Shown piece after piece: positions 1-7,072 of a stretch of 17,272 bases of DNA. The DNA is from an uncultured Burkholderiales bacterium. GTDB taxonomy: Bacteria; Pseudomonadota; Gammaproteobacteria; Burkholderiales; Burkholderiaceae_E. The notes under the pieces were generated by a model, which did no database searches, was not told the DNA's origin, and saw only the letters and a list, made by a program, of their open reading frames with translations. The stretch lies in contig CAIUGQ010000719.1 of assembly GCA_903898725.1 (NCBI GenBank), positions 1 through 17,272 on the forward strand, given 5' to 3'. Position 1 is the first letter of the stretch. Every line of letters begins with the position of its first letter. A program made the translations under genes and the position numbers.

Positions 1-612
1 CAGTGGGAAGGCGGCTACCGCGTGCCGACGATGATCAAGTGGCCCGGCGTGATCAAGCCCGGCACCGTGATCAACGACATCGCCGCGCACGAGGACATCC
101 TGCCGACGATGCTCGCGGCCGCCGGCGACCGGACGGTGGTCGATGACCTGAAGAAGGGCCGTCGCGTCGGCGCGATGAACTACAAGGTGCACCTCGACGG
201 CTACGACCTGGGCCCGGCGTTCCGGGGCGAGGGCGCATGGCCCCGGCGCGAGTTCATCTACTGGACCGACGACGGCAGCGTCGCGGCGCTGCGCTACGAC
301 AACTGGAAGGTCACCTTCCTGAAGCAGGAGGCGGAGGGCCTCAAGGTCTGGCAACAGCCGTTCACGGCGCTGCGGGCGCCCTCGGTCACCAACCTGCGGA
401 TGGATCCGTTCGAGCGCGCAGAGCACGAGAACGCGATGGGCTACCAGCGCTGGTACATGGAGCGGATGTTCGTGATCGCGCCGGCCGGTGCCTATGTCGG
501 GCGCTGGCTGCAGAGCTTCCGCGAGTTCCCGCCGCGCCAGAAGCCGGGCAGCTTCAACCTCGACCGGGTGATGGAAGCCGTCACGCAGGGCGGCGGGGCG
601 AGCGGGCGCTGA
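1..612 (+). CDS. Arylsulfatase, C-terminal part (5' end outside window)
   Basis: The reading frame is open from base 1 and ends at TGA 610-612, giving the last 203 residues of a sulfatase. The first residues read EGGYRVPTMIKWPG, the conserved segment of type I sulfatases that follows the active-site half, and then an AAHEDILPTMLAAAGD helix also typical of the family. The rest (YWTDDGSVAALRYDNWKVTF, then TNLRMDPFERAEHENAMGY) is the usual small C-terminal domain of bacterial arylsulfatases. These enzymes hydrolyse sulfate esters using a formylglycine made from Cys or Ser in a C/S-x-P-x-R motif; that motif lies outside the window, so activity and the need for a maturase cannot be judged. The HAD phosphatase gene starts 7 bases after the stop, suggesting one transcript. 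Confidence 0.9.
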   Translation, partial: QWEGGYRVPTMIKWPGVIKPGTVINDIAAHEDILPTMLAAAGDRTVVDDLKKGRRVGAMNYKVHLDGYDLGPAFRGEGAWPRREFIYWTDDGSVAALRYDNWKVTFLKQEAEGLKVWQQPFTALRAPSVTNLRMDPFERAEHENAMGYQRWYMERMFVIAPAGAYVGRWLQSFREFPPRQKPGSFNLDRVMEAVTQGGGASGR

Positions 613-619
613 GCCGGCC

Positions 620-1630
620 ATGACGGACACGAACCGCCGGCGCGTCGTTGCGCTGCTTGCTGCGTCGCCGCTGGCCGGTCTCGCGCACGCGCAGTCCTCG
701 CCCCCCGGCGACCCGCTGCCATCCTGGCAGGACGGGCCCGCCCGGGCCCGCATCCTCGCCTTCGTCAAGGCGGTCACCGAGCCCGGGGGGCGCGACTTCG
801 TGCCCCCCGCCGAGCGGATCGCGGTGTTCGACAACGACGGCACGCTCTGGGCCGAGCAGCCCGTCTATGTCCAGGGCCTGTTCATCGCCGACCGCATCCG
901 CGCGATGAGCGCGACGCGACCGGAATGGAAGACGAAGGAGCCGTACGCCTCGCTGCTGCGCGGCGACATGAAGGCGCTCGCCGCCGGCGGCGAGCATGCG
1001 ATCGCCCAGCTCGCGATGGCGACCCATGCGGGCATGAGCTCGGACGCGTTCACGAAGATCGTCGAGGACTGGCTGCTCACGGCCCGCCATCCGAAGACGG
1101 GGCGGCCGTACACCGAGATGGTCTACGTGCCGATGCTCGAGCTGCTGGCCTACCTGCGTGAGAACGGCTTCAAGACCTTCATCGTCTCGGGCGGCGGCAT
1201 CGAGTTCATGCGGCCCTGGACCGAGCGGGTCTACGGCATCCCGCCGGAGCAGGTGATCGGCAGCACGATCCGCACGAAGTTCGAGCTGCGCGACGGGCAG
1301 CCGGTGCTGATCCGCCTGCCGGAGATCGACTTCGTCGACGACAAGGCCGGCAAGCCGGTCGGCATCCTGCGGCACATCGGGCGGCGCCCGATCGCCGCGT
1401 TCGGCAACTCCGACGGCGACCTGCAGATGCTGCAGTGGACGGCCGCGGGGCCGGGGGCGCGGCTGGCCGCGATCATCCGTCACACCGACGGCGTGCGCGA
1501 GTGGGCGTACGACCGTGCCTCGAAGGTCGGGCGTCTGGACAAGGCGCTCGGCGAGGCCGCGGCGCGCGGCTGGACGGTCGTCGACATGGAGCAGGACTGG
1601 CGCCGGGTCTTCGCGTTCGAGCCGCGCTGA
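620..1630 (+). CDS. Exported HAD-superfamily phosphatase
   Basis: 336 residues. An N-terminal export signal is visible: twin arginines (NRRR, residues 5-8), a hydrophobic stretch VVALLAASPLAGL and an AHA|Q cleavage site near residue 24, so Sec or Tat export is likely. HAD motif I is D71-N-D73-G-T, motif II is the serine in FIVSGGG (S190), the motif III lysine is probably K242 or K246, and motif IV is GNSDGD (263-268). The DxD acid pair is that of the phosphatase branch of the superfamily. The start ATG has only a weak ribosome site and lies 7 bases after the sulfatase stop, so translational coupling is plausible. The substrate is unknown. Joint action with the sulfatase on an esterified compound in the periplasm is inference. 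Confidence 0.85.
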   Translation: MTDTNRRRVVALLAASPLAGLAHAQSSPPGDPLPSWQDGPARARILAFVKAVTEPGGRDFVPPAERIAVFDNDGTLWAEQPVYVQGLFIADRIRAMSATRPEWKTKEPYASLLRGDMKALAAGGEHAIAQLAMATHAGMSSDAFTKIVEDWLLTARHPKTGRPYTEMVYVPMLELLAYLRENGFKTFIVSGGGIEFMRPWTERVYGIPPEQVIGSTIRTKFELRDGQPVLIRLPEIDFVDDKAGKPVGILRHIGRRPIAAFGNSDGDLQMLQWTAAGPGARLAAIIRHTDGVREWAYDRASKVGRLDKALGEAAARGWTVVDMEQDWRRVFAFEPR

Positions 1631-1771
1631 GCGGCTGCGGCGCGCTGGCGCCCGTCGCCTGAATCCGGTGCGGCAGCCGGGTCCGGCGACGATCCGGACA
1701 CCTTGCGGTCCGGGCGGCACTCGCGGCGCGGGCGATGGCGCATCGGGTCCGGCGGACGGCAGCGCTTCGGC

Positions 1772-1777
1772 TACCAT
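1772..1777 (+). promoter_or_regulatory. Possible -10 element (TACCAT) upstream of histidine kinase
   Basis: TACCAT sits inside TCGGCTACCAT, an 11-mer that also occurs just upstream of pilD. It lies 31 bases before the preferred TTG start of the kinase, in a 177-base gap after the HAD gene. No clear -35 box is found 16-18 bases upstream. The rest of this gap (1631-1807) shows only a weak 5-bp hairpin at 1639-1652. Confidence 0.35.
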
Positions 1778-1807
1778 GATCGGCCTGTCCCAGCCTGGCT
1801 CGCACCG

Positions 1808-3733
1808 TTGGAACACAGCATCGGTCCGGTCCTCACCCGTCTCGTCGGCTGCCTCGCAGCCGGCCTGCTGGCGACCGCCTCGAGCCTCGCCGCCGAGGAC
1901 CCCGCGACCAGGGGTCCCACCACGCCCTGGCGGGTTGCGATCCTGCTGGGCAGCGACCCGGGCCTGCCCGCCATGCACGAGCTCGACCGGTCGTTCCGCC
2001 GGACGCTGCAGGCGGCCGCGCCCGCCGGGGCCACCTTCTTCACCGACACGCTGGACGCCTATCGCTTCGACTATCGCGAGCTGGCGCCCGAGTTCCTCGC
2101 GCTGCAGCGCCGCAAGTACGCCGGCCAGCCCGTCGACCTGGTGGTCGGCCTCGGCGAGCGGGCGATCGATGCGGTACGCGATCAGCGCGACGCGCTGTGG
2201 CCCGGGGTACCGGTGGTCCTCGCCGGCCTCGACGAACCGACGGTCGAGCGGGCGCGCGTGCCCGTCGGCGCACTCCAGTCGTTCTGGCAGATCGACGTCG
2301 ACGGCACGCTCGCGCTGATCGAGCGGCTGCAGCCCGGCGCCACGCGGCTGGTCGTCGTGAGCGGTGATGCGGACGCCGACCGGGCGCTGGCCGCCCGGGT
2401 CGCCGCGCTCGCCGAGACCCGCGGTCGCTGGTCCGTCGAGCCGTGGTCGGGACTCCCCATCGAGGACCTGCTCGGGCGCGCCGGCCGGCTCGGGCCGGAC
2501 ACCGCGCTCTTCTTCACGAACATGGGCCGCGACGCGAACGGACGCACCACGTTCCCGGCCGAGGCGCTGCCGCAGATCGCCGCGGCCTCGGGCGCACCGG
2601 TCTACGGGGTCTTCGGCAGCTTCGTGGGCCGCGGTCTGGCCGCGGGCGGCGTCGTGGACTTCGAGGCCGCCGGCCGACAGGCCGCCGGGCTGGCGATCGC
2701 GCTGCTCGAAGGCCGGCCGCCGCCCACGGCGACGCCGACCGCCACCACGCGCTGCACCGCGGACCTCGGCCTGCTCGCCCGCCACGGCCTCGACGCCAGC
2801 GCGCTCCCGGCGGACTGCGCCACGACCAACGCGCCGCGCAGCCCGTGGACCGAGTACCGCGGCTTCGTGCTGGCCGCGGGCGCGGTGGTCGCCGCCCAGG
2901 CGCTCACGATCGGCGGCCTCCTCATGCAGCGCCGCCGCCGGCACCAGGCCGAGGCCGATGCCGACCAGCGCCGGCACGAGCTCGCGCGCGCCATGCGGTT
3001 CGCGGCGATGGGCGAGCTCACCGCCTCGATCGCCCACGAGATCAACCAGCCGCTGGGAGCGATCCTCAGCAATGCCGATGCGGCGCAGATGATGCTGCAG
3101 GCCGGCGGTGCGTCGACCGAGGCGCTGCGCGAGATCCTCGCCGACATCCGGCGCGACGACCTGCGCGCGCACGAGGTGATCCGCAGGCTGCGGGCGCTGC
3201 TCGAGAAGCACGAGGTGAGTCATGTGCCGGTCGAGCTTCATGCGACGCTGCTCGATGCGATCGCGCTGATCGAACCCGAGGCGAGGCGTCGCGGCGTGGT
3301 GCTCGAGACCGCGTTCTCAGCGTCCGATGACCGCCTGCTGGGGGATCCGGTCCAGCTGCAGCAGGTGCTGCTCAACCTCGCGATCAACTCGATGGACGCG
3401 ATGGCGCCGACCGCGGCGGCCTCGCGCCGGCTGTCGATCGCCACCGAGGACCATGCCGACGGGCTGCTGCTGTCGGTCAGCGACCGCGGCACGGGCATCC
3501 CGGCGGGCGGGCACGAAACGGTGTTCGAGTCCTTCCACACGACCAAGACCCGGGGCATGGGGCTTGGCCTGCCGATCGTCCGGGCGATCGTCGAGGCCCA
3601 TGGCGGGCACGTCACGCTGGCACCGCGGCACGGCGGCGGGACGGTCGCCAGCGTGCGGCTGCCGGGGCGCCTGCCGATCGACGGCGCACGACATGCCCCG
3701 GCATCGGCCACCGTGTCGCTCGCCGCCGGATGA
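1808..3733 (+). CDS. Sensor histidine kinase with periplasmic ABC-substrate-binding-like sensor
   Basis: 641 residues from TTG 1808; the frame is open from TTG 1703, but the extra 35 residues are Arg-rich and poorly protein-like, whereas 1808 puts a signal sequence (LVGCLAAGLLATASSLA) at the N-terminus. No start has a clear ribosome site. Residues about 35-345 resemble the ABC_sub_bind type of periplasmic binding fold (VAILLGSD, VDLVVGLGERA, PVVLAGLDEP, GAPVYGVFGSF), with two cysteines (316, 337) that could form a disulfide. One membrane helix lies at about 353-373. The kinase core is complete: H-box AHEINQPLGAIL (H410), N-box NLAINSMDAM (N527), G1 DRGTGIP (D559), F-box FESFHTTK and G2 GMGLGLP (583 on). 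Its partner response regulator overlaps the stop by ATGA. The ligand is unknown. Confidence 0.9.
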   Translation: MEHSIGPVLTRLVGCLAAGLLATASSLAAEDPATRGPTTPWRVAILLGSDPGLPAMHELDRSFRRTLQAAAPAGATFFTDTLDAYRFDYRELAPEFLALQRRKYAGQPVDLVVGLGERAIDAVRDQRDALWPGVPVVLAGLDEPTVERARVPVGALQSFWQIDVDGTLALIERLQPGATRLVVVSGDADADRALAARVAALAETRGRWSVEPWSGLPIEDLLGRAGRLGPDTALFFTNMGRDANGRTTFPAEALPQIAAASGAPVYGVFGSFVGRGLAAGGVVDFEAAGRQAAGLAIALLEGRPPPTATPTATTRCTADLGLLARHGLDASALPADCATTNAPRSPWTEYRGFVLAAGAVVAAQALTIGGLLMQRRRRHQAEADADQRRHELARAMRFAAMGELTASIAHEINQPLGAILSNADAAQMMLQAGGASTEALREILADIRRDDLRAHEVIRRLRALLEKHEVSHVPVELHATLLDAIALIEPEARRRGVVLETAFSASDDRLLGDPVQLQQVLLNLAINSMDAMAPTAAASRRLSIATEDHADGLLLSVSDRGTGIPAGGHETVFESFHTTKTRGMGLGLPIVRAIVEAHGGHVTLAPRHGGGTVASVRLPGRLPIDGARHAPASATVSLAAG

Positions 3734-4368
3734 GCAGCACGGGCACGCCCCTCCTCGTGCACGTCGTCGACGACGACGAGGCGATGCGCGTCGCGCTCAC
3801 CCGCCTGCTCACCGCGGCCGGTTACGCGACGCGGGCCTACGGGTCGGCGGGGGCCTTCCTGATCGCCGCCGACACCGAGCCCGAGGGCTGCCTGGTGCTC
3901 GACCTCCACATGCCCGGCCCAGATGGCCTCGCGCTGCACGACGCACTGCGCCAGCGCGGCTGGACGGTGCCCACGGTGTTCCTGACCGGGCGCGGCGACA
4001 TCCCGAGCAGCGTGCGGGCGCTGAAGGCCGGTGCCAGCGACTTCCTGACCAAGCCGGTGCGCAGCGAGGTGCTGCTCGAGGCCGTGCGCGTGGCGATCGA
4101 AGCCGACGCCCCCCGGCGGGCCGGGCGCGAACGGCGCCGGCTGGCGCGCACCCGCTTCGGATCGCTCGATGCGCGCGAGCGCACGGTGCTGCGCCGCGTC
4201 GTGCAGGGCGCGCTCACCAAGCAGATCGCCTGGGAGCTCGGGGTCAGCGAACGCACGGTGAAGGCGGACCGGGCGTCGGTCATGCGCAAGATGGGCGCGG
4301 CGTCCCTGCCCGAGCTGGTGCTGCTGGCCGAAGAACTGGATCCGGGCGACGTGACGCCGCCCGCCTGA
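3730..4368 (+). CDS. FixJ/NarL-type response regulator
   Basis: 212 residues. The start ATG overlaps the kinase stop as ATGA (3730-3733), so the two are translationally coupled and almost certainly a cognate pair. The receiver domain (residues 8-125) has acidic residues D14-D16, phospho-acceptor D58 in LVLDLHMPG, T86 in FLTGRG and K108 in FLTKPV, all intact. A LuxR-type helix-turn-helix follows at about 147-205 (LDARERTVLRRVVQG, then KQIAWELGVSERTVKADR). The layout and the short linker match the FixJ group, which are transcription factors activated by phosphorylation. The target genes are not evident. The nearest downstream promoter region is that of pilD, but control of pilD by this protein is only a possibility. 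Confidence 0.93.
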   Translation: MSSTGTPLLVHVVDDDEAMRVALTRLLTAAGYATRAYGSAGAFLIAADTEPEGCLVLDLHMPGPDGLALHDALRQRGWTVPTVFLTGRGDIPSSVRALKAGASDFLTKPVRSEVLLEAVRVAIEADAPRRAGRERRRLARTRFGSLDARERTVLRRVVQGALTKQIAWELGVSERTVKADRASVMRKMGAASLPELVLLAEELDPGDVTPPA

Positions 4369-4418
4369 GCGCGGTCGCGCGACGGCGGGTCGCCACCGTG
4401 CACCTCGCAGGCCGCCGA

Positions 4419-4432
4419 CCGGCCGCGGCCGG
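4419..4432. repeat. 14-bp perfect GC palindrome in regulator-pilD gap
   Basis: CCGGCCGCGGCCGG reads the same on both strands. It lies 51 bases after the response regulator stop and 75 bases before the pilD start. It could be part of a terminator or an operator, but it has no T-run and no hairpin loop, and in DNA this GC-rich such palindromes arise easily. A 10-bp palindrome (GTCGCGCGAC, 4374-4383) lies just before it. Confidence 0.25.
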
Positions 4433-4490
4433 ACGACACGCGGACAGGACCTCGCGCCGGACGGCCGATGGTGTCGCGGGCGACGTCGGC

Positions 4491-4496
4491 TACCAT
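4491..4496 (+). promoter_or_regulatory. Possible -10 element (TACCAT) of pilD
   Basis: TACCAT within TCGGCTACCAT, the same 11-mer as at 1767-1777. It ends 10 bases before the pilD ATG, so transcription would begin about 4 bases before the start codon and the message would be nearly leaderless. No recognisable -35 box lies at the usual distance, so this would have to act as an extended -10 promoter. Confidence 0.35.
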
Positions 4497-4506
4497 CGAA
4501 GGCATC

Positions 4507-5373
4507 ATGATCAGCGCCCCCTTCGCCCTGTTCGCGGAGCTCCCGCCGCCCGCCATCGTCGCGCTCGCCTCGGTGTTCGGGCTGCTCGTCGGCAGCTTCC
4601 TCAACGTCGTCATCCACCGGGTGCCGAAGATGATGGAGGCCGACTGGGCCGCCCAGGCGGCGGAGCTGCGTGGCGAGGCGGCGGTCGAGCGGCCCCGCTA
4701 CAACCTGGTGGTGCCGCGCTCCGCCTGCCCGCACTGCGGCACCCAGATCACCGCGCTGCAGAACGTGCCGGTGATCTCCTGGCTGCTGCTGCGTGGCCGC
4801 TGCGGCCATTGCGCGGCGCCCATCCCGGCCCGCTACCCCTTCGTCGAGCTGCTCACCGGCGTGCTGGCCGGCTGCGCGATCGCCGTCCACGGTCCGAGCG
4901 CGGCGGGCCTGGGCGCGATGCTGCTCACGTTCTTTCTGGTCGCGCTCGCCTTCATCGACCTCGACACCCAGCTGCTGCCCGACGACCTCACGCTGCCCCT
5001 GCTCTGGCTCGGCCTGCTGTTCAACCTCGGCGGCACCTTCGTGTCGATCGGTGACGCGGTGCTGGGCGCGATGGTCGGCTATGGCATCCTCTGGACCATC
5101 TTCTGGGCGTTCAAGCTCGCCACCGGCAAGGAAGGGATGGGCTACGGGGACTTCAAGCTGCTGGCCGCACTCGGTGCATGGTTCGGCTGGACCGCGATCC
5201 CCGCGATCATCCTGCTCGCCTCGGCGGTGGGGGCGACGGTGGGCATCGCGATGATCCTGTTCGCACGGCACAAGCGCGAGGTGCCGATCCCCTTCGGACC
5301 GTACCTGGCCGGCGCGGGTCTGCTCGCGCTCTACTTCGCGCGGCCGCTCGGCGGCCTCTTCGGTCTTGCCTGA
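4507..5373 (+). CDS. pilD: Type IV prepilin peptidase / N-methyltransferase PilD
   Basis: 288 residues, the usual length. Inner-membrane aspartic protease that cleaves the leader peptides of type IV prepilins and type II secretion pseudopilins and methylates the new N-terminus. The N-terminal segment FGLLVGSFLNVVIHRVP is the family hallmark. The cytoplasmic zinc loop has C74-x-x-C77 and C99-x-x-C102. The catalytic aspartates are D151 in AFIDLDTQLLPD and D215 in GMGYGDFKLL. Several hydrophobic helices follow to the C-terminus. ATG 4507 gives the normal N-terminus; an upstream in-frame GTG (4468) would add an unlikely extension. pilB and pilC, often beside pilD, are not in the window. The coaE frame opens before the pilD stop, so the two are probably co-transcribed. 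Confidence 0.97.
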   Translation: MISAPFALFAELPPPAIVALASVFGLLVGSFLNVVIHRVPKMMEADWAAQAAELRGEAAVERPRYNLVVPRSACPHCGTQITALQNVPVISWLLLRGRCGHCAAPIPARYPFVELLTGVLAGCAIAVHGPSAAGLGAMLLTFFLVALAFIDLDTQLLPDDLTLPLLWLGLLFNLGGTFVSIGDAVLGAMVGYGILWTIFWAFKLATGKEGMGYGDFKLLAALGAWFGWTAIPAIILLASAVGATVGIAMILFARHKREVPIPFGPYLAGAGLLALYFARPLGGLFGLA

Positions 5374-6004
5374 GGCGGGCGCCCGTCGCGCTCCGGTGAT
5401 CGGCCTCACGGGCGGGATCGGCAGCGGCAAGAGCACCGTCGCCGACCGGCTGGTCGCGCACGGCGCCGCGCTGGTCGACACCGACGCGATCGCCCACGCG
5501 CTCACCGCACCCGGCGGCGACGCGATCGAGCCGATCCGCGCCGCATTCGGCGACGGCGTGGTCGCGCCCGACGGTCGGATGGACCGTGCCGCGATGCGGG
5601 CCCTCGCCTTCTCGGACCCGGGCGCACGCAAGCGTCTCGAGGCCATCCTGCATCCGATGATCCGCGCGCGCACGCAGGCGGGCATCGAGGCGGCCGTGCG
5701 CGAAGGCGCGCCCTACGTGATCGTGGCCGTGCCGCTGCTCGTCGAGTCCGGCGACTGGCGTGGCCGCTACGACCGCGTGCTGGTGGTCGACTGTCCGCCC
5801 GAGGTCCAGATCGAACGCGTCATCGCGCGCAGCGCGCTGCCGCGCGCGCAGGTCGAATCGATCCTCGCCGCGCAGGCCTCGCGCGCGCAGCGCCTGGCGG
5901 CCGCCGACGACGTGATCGACAACGGCGGCGCACCCGATGCGCTCGATGCGCAGGTCGCGCGCCTCCATGCGGCGTACGCTGGTTTGTCAAGGTCAGTCGA
6001 ATGA
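5366..6004 (+). CDS. coaE: Dephospho-CoA kinase
   Basis: Catalyses the last step of coenzyme A synthesis: ATP-dependent phosphorylation of the 3'-OH of dephospho-CoA, in the cytoplasm. 212 residues from TTG 5366, which overlaps the end of pilD. The P-loop is GGIGSGKST (residues 16-24), followed by VDTDAIAHALTAPGG, RKRLEAILHPMIR, VAVPLLVESGDW, LVVDCPPEVQIERV and the C-terminal ADDVIDNGGAPD, all typical of CoaE. The start is uncertain: GTG 5396 would begin at VIGLTGG, close to where many family members start, and neither codon has a strong ribosome site. The stop forms ATGA with a possible zapD start. Part of the pilD-coaE-zapD-yacG run conserved in Betaproteobacteria. Confidence 0.96.
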   Translation: MPEAGARRAPVIGLTGGIGSGKSTVADRLVAHGAALVDTDAIAHALTAPGGDAIEPIRAAFGDGVVAPDGRMDRAAMRALAFSDPGARKRLEAILHPMIRARTQAGIEAAVREGAPYVIVAVPLLVESGDWRGRYDRVLVVDCPPEVQIERVIARSALPRAQVESILAAQASRAQRLAAADDVIDNGGAPDALDAQVARLHAAYAGLSRSVE

Positions 6005-6012
6005 TTCAAAAT
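5984..6012 (+). promoter_or_regulatory. Putative sigma-70 promoter for zapD inside the end of coaE
   Basis: TTGTCA (5984-5989), a 17-base spacer, then CAAAAT (6007-6012): five and four matches to the -35 and -10 consensus at the ideal spacing, and the AT-richest stretch in its neighbourhood. Transcription would start near 6019. That fits zapD translation from TTG 6055 rather than from ATG 6001, which would then lie upstream of the transcript start. Confidence 0.45.
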
Positions 6013-6810
6013 GGGTCGTCCCCCTCGACGGACCGGCACAGGAACGTCCCCGCGTTGACTCTCTACGAATACCCGCTCAACGAACGGATCCGGACCCTGC
6101 TGCGGCTCGAGGACCTGTTCACCCGGTTCGACCACTTCGCAGGACAGCCGGGCGCGCTCGAGCACCATGTCGCGCTGACCACGCTGTTCGAGATCCTCGA
6201 GGTGGCCTCGCGGGCCGACCTGAAGTCCGACCTGCTGCAGGAGCTCGAGCGTCAGCGCCAGACGCTCATCGCCTTCCGCGACAATCCGAACGTCTCGCTG
6301 GCCGCGCTCGAACGGGTGCTGGCCGACATCGACGGTGCCTCGCAGCTGCTCAACAGCGCGACCGGCAAGACCGGGCAGCACCTGCGCGACAACGAGTGGC
6401 TGATGAGCATCCGCAGCCGCGCCATCATCGCCGGCGGCACCTGCGAGTTCGATCTGCCCTCGTACCACGCGTGGCTGAACCGTTCGCCCGAGGCGCGCCT
6501 GCGCGACATCGCGATGTGGTCGTCACCGTTCCGCGCGCTGCGCGATGCACTGGTGATCGTGCTCCAGCTGCTGCGCGAGTCGGCACAGCGCACCGTCGTG
6601 TCGACCCACAAGGGCAGCTACCAGCAGACGCTCGGCGGCAAGGTCTACCAGATGCTGCAGATCCGCGTCGACCCGGCCAGCGGCGCGATCCCCGAGATCT
6701 CGGCGAACAAGTACATGCTCTGGATCCGCTTCACGTCCCAGGACGGCGACCTGCGGCCCAAGCCCTTCGAGGGCGACGTCGAGTTCGAGCTCGCGCTCTG
6801 CAACCTCTAG
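6001..6810 (+). CDS. zapD: Cell division protein ZapD (FtsZ-bundling)
   Basis: Binds FtsZ, promotes filament bundling and stabilises the Z-ring at mid-cell. The conserved family N-terminus is LYEYPLNERIRTLLRLEDLFTRF, and the later segments (CEFDLPSYHAWLN, GSYQQTLGGKVYQMLQIRVD, ISANKYMLWIRF) confirm the assignment. Two starts compete. ATG 6001 overlaps the coaE stop as ATGA and has AAGG 8 bases upstream, giving 269 residues with an 18-residue leader unlike the family. TTG 6055, preceded by AGGA (6041-6044), gives 251 residues beginning directly at TLYEYPLNE, which matches the usual length in Burkholderiales, and lies downstream of a good promoter. I keep the longer span but consider TTG 6055 at least as likely. 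Confidence 0.95.
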   Translation: MIQNGSSPSTDRHRNVPALTLYEYPLNERIRTLLRLEDLFTRFDHFAGQPGALEHHVALTTLFEILEVASRADLKSDLLQELERQRQTLIAFRDNPNVSLAALERVLADIDGASQLLNSATGKTGQHLRDNEWLMSIRSRAIIAGGTCEFDLPSYHAWLNRSPEARLRDIAMWSSPFRALRDALVIVLQLLRESAQRTVVSTHKGSYQQTLGGKVYQMLQIRVDPASGAIPEISANKYMLWIRFTSQDGDLRPKPFEGDVEFELALCNL

Positions 6811-6871
6811 CCGTCGCGGCGAGCGGCCGCAGCGCCGCACGCCGCACACCGATCCCCGCACGCCCCCCACG

Positions 6872-7072
6872 ATGACCGCGATCGTCGACTGCCCCGTCTG
6901 CCGGCGCAAGACCGAGTTCTCGCCGGCCAACCGCTGGCGCCCGTTCTGCTCCGAGCGCTGCAAGCTGATCGACCTCGGCCAGTGGGCGGCCGGTGACTAC
7001 GTCATCCCCGGCGACCCGCCGGACCCCGAACAGCCGTCCGACGCGTCCGCCGTCCCGCCGACGCGCGACTGA
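6872..7072 (+). CDS. yacG: DNA gyrase inhibitor YacG (zinc protein)
   Basis: 66 residues, normal for the family. Four zinc ligands are visible: C7-x-x-C10 (DCPVC) and C26-x3-C30 (FCSERC), followed by KLIDLGQWAAGDYVIPG, the conserved segment with the W and the acidic tail. YacG binds GyrB and blocks DNA binding by gyrase. The C-terminal 20 residues are Pro/Asp-rich and probably disordered. It lies 61 bases after zapD on the same strand and is likely the last gene of the pilD-coaE-zapD-yacG operon. Its stop (7070-7072) directly abuts the stop of the opposing mutT-type gene, with no room for a terminator between them. Confidence 0.95.
   Translation: MTAIVDCPVCRRKTEFSPANRWRPFCSERCKLIDLGQWAAGDYVIPGDPPDPEQPSDASAVPPTRD

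Noticed and set aside
1639..1652. Small hairpin GGCGC-GCTG-GCGCC after the HAD gene
   Set aside because: Five base pairs without a T-tract in very GC-rich DNA; too weak to call a terminator.
581..3241. An 886-codon minus-strand open frame antisense to the HAD and kinase genes
   Set aside because: Composition is dominated by Arg, Gly, Ala and His without motifs, and the opposite strand carries two clear protein families.
3238..5685. An 815-codon minus-strand open frame antisense to the kinase, regulator, pilD and coaE
   Set aside because: Same reasoning: it crosses several clear + strand genes and has no recognisable domain.
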